From an uncultured Verrucomicrobiota bacterium (GTDB lineage Bacteria > Verrucomicrobiota > Kiritimatiellia > RFP12 > UBA1067): a DNA stretch of 13,572 nucleotides. Shown piece after piece: positions 6,321 to 10,892 of this stretch. Made by a program: the position numbers and the translations under genes. The notes below the pieces were generated by a model that had not been told where the DNA came from, did no database searches, and saw nothing but the letters and a program-made list of their open reading frames with translations. The DNA is taken from positions 1 through 13,572 of the forward strand of contig CAMEZU010000029.1 of the NCBI GenBank assembly GCA_945947925.1, given 5' to 3'. Position 1 is the stretch's first letter, and each line of letters opens with the position of its first letter.

Positions 6321-7385
6321 TTACCAGCCGTGCTTCTGTGCGTGATCCATATAGGCCTGCCAGTCGACAAGCTTGAGTCCGTGCCCCCCGGGACGCACAT
6401 GGTAGTCGACGCGCGAGACATCCTCCCAGGCGCCCTTCGCGAGCTCCGTCGCCTTCTGCTCGCCTGCAGGACCCGCCCACTTGTCGTCCGCGCCCGAGCC
6501 GACGGCGAGAAGCCGCGGCGCAACACAGGAAAGGAGCTCGTGCTGATCGAAGTCGAGTTCCATTTCGCGGTTCGCGCAGTCCACGTAGTCCAGACAGAAC
6601 CAGTAGGGAAACGTCTTCACGATGCAGGCGATGTGCTCGGACTCGGGGAGGTCCATATGATTGAGCTTCGCACCCGCGCAGCCCGAGTCGTTGACGCAGG
6701 AATAGGCGAAACGCAGGTCGGTCACGGCCGTCCAAAGCGCGGTCTTGCCGCCGCGGCTGTGGCCCACCACGGCAATCTTCGTGCGGTCGATCGCGGACTC
6801 CGTCTCCATCCAGTCCATGACGCGGCTCGCCCCCCAGGCCCAGGCGGAAAGCGTGCCCCAACGGTTCGTCGGCCGGTACGACGCCTTCTTCTCGAAGCAG
6901 GCGAAGACACCTTCCGTGCAACCCGAGTTCCAGTCCGGCGCGACATCCCACGTATGGAACATCACGGTCGCATAGCCGCGCGCGATGATCTCCTCGACAG
7001 GCCAGAACTCCTTTTTCACCACACGGTCGGGATCGGCCATCTTGAGGTCGGGATGGCGGTTGTTGATGAGGAGAAAGGTCGGGGCCGGCTTGCGCGTCTT
7101 CGGCAGAAAGGCCGTGGCGACGAAGGAGTTCGTGCCGTAAGGTCCGCCGTAGGTGATGCGGATCTGCTTGCGCACGGCCGCGCCGTCCAGCATGTCCTGC
7201 GCCGGTGTCGCCTCGGTAAAGGTCAGGTACTCGGGACGCTCCACGACGCGGCGGCCGAACTCGCGGTCGGTGAAGAGCTTCACCTTCTCCTCGCGGGTGC
7301 GGGCGTTGACGTCCTTGAGGGGCGAGACGGCGAAGGCTGAAAACGACAGCGCGAGAACGGCTGCGGCGACAATAGGCTTCATCAT
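6321..7385 (-). CDS. Exported CE15-like alpha/beta-hydrolase (glucuronoyl esterase-like)
   Basis: 354 residues with a signal peptide (MMKPIVAAAVLALSFSAFA). The nucleophile elbow is GHSRGGKTALW (208-218, S210), followed by TDLRFAYSCVNDSGCAGAKL, the Arg/Lys-containing elbow and 'NDSG' pattern seen in bacterial CE15 glucuronoyl esterases and related acetylxylan esterase-like enzymes. The catalytic His is probably H335 (RPGGHGLKLVDW) and the acid may be D300 or D301 (GSGADDKW). CE15 enzymes cleave ester links between lignin and glucuronic acid on xylan; this role is inferred from the family. ATG 7385 is chosen because AAGGAG (7400-7395) lies 9 nt upstream; an upstream TAC-free extension to 7448 would cross the promoter. 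It is divergent from rex. The only TCA codon in the gene is at S16, in the signal peptide. It could instead be a deacetylase of the wider alpha/beta-hydrolase group. Confidence 0.7.
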   Translation of the reverse strand: MMKPIVAAAVLALSFSAFAVSPLKDVNARTREEKVKLFTDREFGRRVVERPEYLTFTEATPAQDMLDGAAVRKQIRITYGGPYGTNSFVATAFLPKTRKPAPTFLLINNRHPDLKMADPDRVVKKEFWPVEEIIARGYATVMFHTWDVAPDWNSGCTEGVFACFEKKASYRPTNRWGTLSAWAWGASRVMDWMETESAIDRTKIAVVGHSRGGKTALWTAVTDLRFAYSCVNDSGCAGAKLNHMDLPESEHIACIVKTFPYWFCLDYVDCANREMELDFDQHELLSCVAPRLLAVGSGADDKWAGPAGEQKATELAKGAWEDVSRVDYHVRPGGHGLKLVDWQAYMDHAQKHGW

Positions 7386-7418
7386 GACAACAGGCTCCTT
7401 TGGGGTTGATCTGTCACT

Positions 7419-7448
7419 ATTATAGACTAAGTCATCCGCGAGGTGCAA
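7419..7448 (-). promoter_or_regulatory. Promoter of the CE15-like gene
   Basis: On the minus strand there is a consensus -10 TATAAT (7424-7419) with a weak -35 TTGCAC (7448-7443) at 18 nt. The expected start near 7412 gives a leader of about 27 nt carrying AAGGAG. The -35 overlaps the left arm of the dyad at 7444-7478. Confidence 0.55.
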
Positions 7449-7478
7449 TCTAAAGTCGTCCGACGGACTAAAGTTGCA
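7444..7478. promoter_or_regulatory. Symmetric operator-like element between the divergent CE15-like and rex genes
   Basis: TGCAA (7444-7448) and TTGCA (7474-7478) are inverted outer arms. Inside are two direct copies of CTAAAGT (7450-7456, 7468-7474) and a near-palindromic core AGTCGTCCGACGGACT (7454-7469). The element covers the CE15-like -35 box and lies just upstream of the rex promoter. It does not fit the known Rex operator (TTGTGAA/TTCACAA type). The binding protein is unknown. Confidence 0.3.
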
Positions 7479-7511
7479 TTGACAAGTCGCGCCGCCAGGA
7501 GAGCGACAATT

Positions 7512-7520
7512 TGATATAAT
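7512..7520 (+). promoter_or_regulatory. Extended -10 promoter of rex
   Basis: TGATATAAT is a consensus extended -10. It ends 9 nt before the rex ATG at 7530, so transcription should begin 0-3 nt before the start codon. No -35 is evident at 17 nt. The only purine-rich AGGAG (7497-7501) is 28 nt from the ATG and upstream of the -10, so it cannot serve as a ribosome-binding site of this transcript. Confidence 0.6.
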
Positions 7521-7529
7521 AATAACGAA

Positions 7530-8171
7530 ATGAAAGAGGAAACGAAGACCATCCAGCTGCCGTTGCCGACGATTCGCCGGTATCCGATCTACTTGCGTGC
7601 GATCAAGGCGAAGATCGCAGGGGGCGAGCTTACCGTCTCGAGCGCCGTCCTGGCCGAGGAACTCGGGCTCGATCCCGTGCTGACGCGCAAGGACCTGGCG
7701 ATGTCGGGCGTGTCAGGCAAGCCGCGCCGCGGATATCCCGCAAAAGAGCTCTGCGACGCCATCAACCGCGCACTCGGATGGGACAACGCGACGGACGCCG
7801 TGCTGGTCGGTGTCGGTTCACTCGGCCGCGCCCTTCTCGGCTACTCGGGCTTCGAGGAGCAGAACCTTTCCATCGCCGCCGCCTTCGACAGCGATCCGGA
7901 CCTGTCGGGCAAGACCTTCCACGGGGTCAAGGTGCGACCGATGGAAGACCTCACGCGGCTTGTCCGCCGTCTCAAGCTGAAGCTCGGCATCCTCACCGTG
8001 CCGACGGCCGCCGCGCAGAAATGCGCCGACGAGCTTGTCGCCGCCGGCATTCGCGGAATCCTCAGTTTCTGCCCGATCCAGATCGACGTCCCCAAGGGCG
8101 TCATCGTCCAGAACGTCGACCTCGCCCAGTCGCTCGCCGTGCTGTCGCACGTCATCACGAGCGGCAAGTGA
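7530..8171 (+). CDS. rex: Redox-sensing transcriptional repressor Rex
   Basis: 213 residues, normal length for Rex. An N-terminal winged helix (about 10-75) contains the typical TIRRYPIYLRAI start, the recognition segment DPVLTRKDLAMSG, and the GKPRRGYP wing. A Rossmann NAD(H)-binding domain follows with VLVGVGSLGRALL (91-103; G94, G96, G99) and the strand-2 acid AAFDSDP (117-123; D120). The C-terminal helix DLAQSLAVLSHVI is the domain-swap helix of the dimer. Rex binds DNA when NADH/NAD+ is low and releases when NADH rises, controlling fermentation and respiration genes. It is the only plus-strand gene here, divergent from the CE15-like gene and convergent with the amidase (6 nt between stops). 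Translation is probably leaderless. Targets cannot be read from this window. Confidence 0.95.
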   Translation: MKEETKTIQLPLPTIRRYPIYLRAIKAKIAGGELTVSSAVLAEELGLDPVLTRKDLAMSGVSGKPRRGYPAKELCDAINRALGWDNATDAVLVGVGSLGRALLGYSGFEEQNLSIAAAFDSDPDLSGKTFHGVKVRPMEDLTRLVRRLKLKLGILTVPTAAAQKCADELVAAGIRGILSFCPIQIDVPKGVIVQNVDLAQSLAVLSHVITSGK

Positions 8172-8183
8172 GGCGGATCACTT
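8166..8183. terminator. Short hairpin shared by the convergent rex and amidase ends
   Basis: AAGTGA (8166-8171) and TCACTT (8178-8183) are a perfect 6-bp inverted repeat with a 6-nt loop. Each arm is the last Lys codon plus the TGA stop of one gene. It could act as a bidirectional terminator, but it is short, lacks T-runs, and arises automatically because both genes end AAG-TGA. Confidence 0.2.
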
Positions 8184-9182
8184 CTTGACCCAGACGTTCA
8201 TGCCTTCCTCGACGTGATACGGGTCGAGGATGTTGCCGGCGATGACGCGTCCGCGAATCGTGTAATAGGTATCGGGCGAATTCCACTTGGCGCCGACGAT
8301 GTTGATCGGCAGGTTCTTCTTTGCGACAGACCCGACGGAAACGAACCCCTGGGCCTTCAGCTCGGGAATCGACTGCGGAATCTTGCGAAAGGCCGGCGCA
8401 GGAACAGGGACGGACGGACGGACAGCCGGAGCGGCGCCACCCTTCGGCGGCGGCAGCGGTTTCTTCGGCAGTGCGGCAACCTGAGCCGTCCCGTACGCCT
8501 TGCGCATCGTGTCCCTCTTGCCGTAAAGGACCTGAGGCAGGAGCGTGTCGTCTCCGACAACAAGCCGCTTCGCCTTCACATCGGGATCGAAGGCGGCGCG
8601 TTTCTTGAGGCCGAGGGCCGCGCGGACGCTCGGCATCGCAAAAAGCATGCCGCAGCGCTTCCGTCCCCGACACTTCTTCTTATGCCACTTGTTCGGCTCG
8701 CTGTACGCAACCATCGAGTGGGTGACAACCTTGTCGTCGGAGAGCTTGTAAAGTCCCTGAAGCTCTTTGACAAGGGCGCGGATCGACTTGATCTGCGCCA
8801 TGGGCATCGCCTTGTCGTGATAGCCGACGCATTCGATGCCGACAGAGAAGTTGTCGACGTTCGTCTTGCCGTTCCACATCGAGGTGCCGGCATGGAACGC
8901 GACGCGATGACGGTCGACGATCTGGTAGACCGTCCCGTCCTCGGTTACGCAGTAATGGCATTCGCCGCGCTCGGAAAGATGGCGCAGCGACCCCTTGGCC
9001 GGCGCCTCGGTCGTGTGGAGGACAATCAGCGACGTCCCCTTTCGGACCGGGCGGTCGGCGTTCTTCGGGCTCCTGAAGCGCGTCACGACCGGGACGGCGG
9101 CAACGGCGGACTGAACGAAAACGCAGAGCGCCAAGGCGACGATCGCCCCGAACGCTCTGCCTGTGTTTCCGAATCTCGACAT
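8178..9182 (-). CDS. Exported N-acetylmuramoyl-L-alanine amidase (Amidase_2 family)
   Basis: 334 residues with a signal peptide (1 to about 29, ...VQSAVAA). The Amidase_2/PGRP fold spans about 48-195. The first zinc His is H56 (LIVLHTTE), then HYCVTEDGTVYQIVD (76-90), the catalytic Glu is E117 (SVGIECVG), and the second zinc His is H155 (VTHSMVAY). The third ligand is probably C177 in RGRKRCG, aligned with the PGRKTD segment of AmpD; a Cys here is as in T7 lysozyme and PGRPs, and K175 matches the catalytic Lys. About a dozen residues are inserted between H155 and this motif. A Pro/Lys-rich linker (238-268) leads to a C-terminal domain (about 269-334) I cannot assign. It cleaves the MurNAc-L-Ala bond, for wall turnover or remodelling. 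The start is 16 nt after the gpmI stop, with GAGG overlapping that stop, so the two are probably one operon. Confidence 0.85.
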   Translation of the reverse strand: MSRFGNTGRAFGAIVALALCVFVQSAVAAVPVVTRFRSPKNADRPVRKGTSLIVLHTTEAPAKGSLRHLSERGECHYCVTEDGTVYQIVDRHRVAFHAGTSMWNGKTNVDNFSVGIECVGYHDKAMPMAQIKSIRALVKELQGLYKLSDDKVVTHSMVAYSEPNKWHKKKCRGRKRCGMLFAMPSVRAALGLKKRAAFDPDVKAKRLVVGDDTLLPQVLYGKRDTMRKAYGTAQVAALPKKPLPPPKGGAAPAVRPSVPVPAPAFRKIPQSIPELKAQGFVSVGSVAKKNLPINIVGAKWNSPDTYYTIRGRVIAGNILDPYHVEEGMNVWVKK

Positions 9183-9198
9183 CCGGGCGTTTCCGTCC

Positions 9199-10785
9199 TC
9201 AGACGTTGAGCGCGGTCTTGGACCAGGGCTCCTTGCCCACGAGCAGCGAAGGCGTCGTCATCTCCGGCGGAACCGGGATGCCGAGCATCTGCAGCGCGGT
9301 CGGCGCAACGGCGGAGAGCTTCGCGAGCGGCGTGAGGCGCACGCCGGCCGCATCGTTCGCGACGTAGAAGCACTCGACGAGGTTGAGCGTGTGCGAGGTC
9401 TTGGTGAGACCCGACTTGTAGTCGACCATCTGCTCGGCGTTGCCGTGGTCCGCGAAGATGAGGACATGGGCGTCGAGCTCCATGAGGCGCGGCAGGATCT
9501 TGCCGATGCACTCGTCGACGACTTCCGTCGCCTTCGTCGCCGCAGCAAGGTCTCCCGTGTGGCCGACCATGTCGCAGTTCGCGTAGTTGACCACGATGAA
9601 GCCGTACGGATTATTCTCGAGACGCTTGAGGAGCTCCTCGGTCACCGTGTAGGCGTCCATCTCAGGATGGGAGGCGAACGTCGCGGGATCGAAGCGGCTC
9701 GGCACGTCGACCTGGTCCTCGCCGACGGACGGCGTCGTGGACTTGCCGTTGAAGAAGCTCGTCACATGGCGGAACTTCTGCGTTTCCGCGATGCGGAGCT
9801 GACGGAGACCGGCCTTGGAGATGACCTCGCCGAGGAGGTTGTCCATCGAGCTTCCGCCCTCGTCCGCGCCGAGGAGGAAGTCCTCGAACTCGTCCCAGTA
9901 GCGCGAGAAGCCGAGGAACGTCACCTTCGGACGGCTCGAGCGCGTGCCCGGATAGTCGTCACAGACGAACGCCTGCGTGAGCTGGATCGCACGGTCCTGA
10001 CGGTAGTTCGTGTGCATGACGACGTCACCGTCCTTCATGCCGGCGTAGTCGCCGATCACGTAGCACGGGATGTACTCGTCGGTCATCGGCGTGTTGTCCG
10101 GCGTCTTGCCCGTCTCGTACTCGTGCTTGACGGCTTCCTCGATCGAGCCGATCCTCGTACCCTTGCAGTTGACGATGCACTCGTAGGCGGTGTCGGTGAG
10201 CGCGTACTTCTTCGCACGGTCCATGCCGTAGTAGCGGCCCATCGCCGTGCCGATCGTCGCGTTGCCGACCGTCGCGAGCTCCTGCTTCAGACGGGCGATG
10301 TACTCGAGCGTGGAACGCGGCGGCGTATCGCGTCCGTCCAGGAACGGATGAACGACGATCTTCCCTTCCGGGAACTCGCTGCGCGCGCGCTTCATCAACT
10401 TGAAGAGGTGCTCCTGGTGGGCGTGGACACCCTCGTCCTGCAGGAGGCCGAAGAAGTGGAAGGTCGAGTTGTTCTTTTTCCAGTTCGCGATGAGGTTCGT
10501 CCACTTCGGATTGTCAAAGAGGCTGCCCGACGCGAGGCCGTCGTCGATGCGCTTGAGCTCCTGGACGACGATGCGGCCGGCGCCCATGTTGAGGTGGCCG
10601 ACTTCGGAGGAACCCTGATACCCGTCCGGCAGGCCGACCGCCTCGCCGCAGCAATCGAGCAGGCAGTGCGGATAACGCGCGCGAAGGCCATCGATGACAG
10701 GCGTCTTGGCGAGATAGGCCGCATTGCACTCGGCGCGCTCGTTCACACCCCAACCGTCACGGATAATCAGAACTACAGGTCTCAT
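9199..10785 (-). CDS. gpmI: 2,3-bisphosphoglycerate-independent phosphoglycerate mutase
   Basis: 528 residues, close to the usual 510-520. It interconverts 3- and 2-phosphoglycerate in glycolysis and gluconeogenesis, in the cytoplasm, using two Mn2+ ions. Visible motifs are IIRDGWG (metal D10), QGSSEVGHLNMGAGR with the phosphoserine S60 (the usual GNSEVGH has Asn where S59 stands here), GLLQDEGVHAH (usual LSDGGVHSH), HPFLDGRDTPPRS, MGRYYGMDR, NYANCDMVGHTG and FADHGNAEQM, ending with the TSHTLN metal His. The start ATG at 10785 follows AAGGAG (10801-10796) at 10 nt and gives the family's normal N-terminus; extension upstream would cross the promoter. The amidase gene follows 16 nt downstream. 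The small substitutions around otherwise invariant motifs fit a divergent lineage and not loss of function. Confidence 0.95.
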   Translation of the reverse strand: MRPVVLIIRDGWGVNERAECNAAYLAKTPVIDGLRARYPHCLLDCCGEAVGLPDGYQGSSEVGHLNMGAGRIVVQELKRIDDGLASGSLFDNPKWTNLIANWKKNNSTFHFFGLLQDEGVHAHQEHLFKLMKRARSEFPEGKIVVHPFLDGRDTPPRSTLEYIARLKQELATVGNATIGTAMGRYYGMDRAKKYALTDTAYECIVNCKGTRIGSIEEAVKHEYETGKTPDNTPMTDEYIPCYVIGDYAGMKDGDVVMHTNYRQDRAIQLTQAFVCDDYPGTRSSRPKVTFLGFSRYWDEFEDFLLGADEGGSSMDNLLGEVISKAGLRQLRIAETQKFRHVTSFFNGKSTTPSVGEDQVDVPSRFDPATFASHPEMDAYTVTEELLKRLENNPYGFIVVNYANCDMVGHTGDLAAATKATEVVDECIGKILPRLMELDAHVLIFADHGNAEQMVDYKSGLTKTSHTLNLVECFYVANDAAGVRLTPLAKLSAVAPTALQMLGIPVPPEMTTPSLLVGKEPWSKTALNV

Positions 10786-10823
10786 CTTGATCAATCTCCT
10801 TATGCTTAAAATCAATAGCGCAT

Positions 10824-10832
10824 AGTATATCA
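10824..10832 (-). promoter_or_regulatory. Extended -10 promoter of the gpmI-amidase operon
   Basis: TGATATACT on the minus strand (10832-10824) is an extended -10 in an AT-rich patch. No convincing -35 lies at 17 nt. The predicted start at about 10817 gives a leader of about 32 nt with AAGGAG at 10801-10796, 10 nt from the ATG. Confidence 0.55.
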
Positions 10833-10892
10833 AATTTGACCGATGTCCGTGCACCGAAATCCGCGAGAAACAGGCAGAGAACGGCGAACCGC

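Noticed and set aside
6270..7340. Plus-strand frame of 356 codons opposite the CE15-like gene
   Set aside because: Same antisense codon-avoidance effect; no start signals, and the minus strand encodes an exported esterase with catalytic motifs.
7386..7529. Rex operator (TTGTGAA-N4-TTCACAA type) for autoregulation
   Set aside because: No sequence close to the consensus is present; TTGACAA (7480-7486 region) and CAATTTGA do not form the required dyad.
8166..8183. AAGTGA/TCACTT hairpin as a designed bidirectional terminator with both stops embedded
   Set aside because: It follows automatically from both genes ending AAG TGA six bases apart. The stem is only 6 bp without T-runs, so it is kept only as a low-confidence feature.
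9163..10809. 548-codon plus-strand frame opposite gpmI
   Set aside because: Phase-matched antisense shadow of a clear gpmI; low-complexity Arg/Val/Glu composition and no family resemblance.
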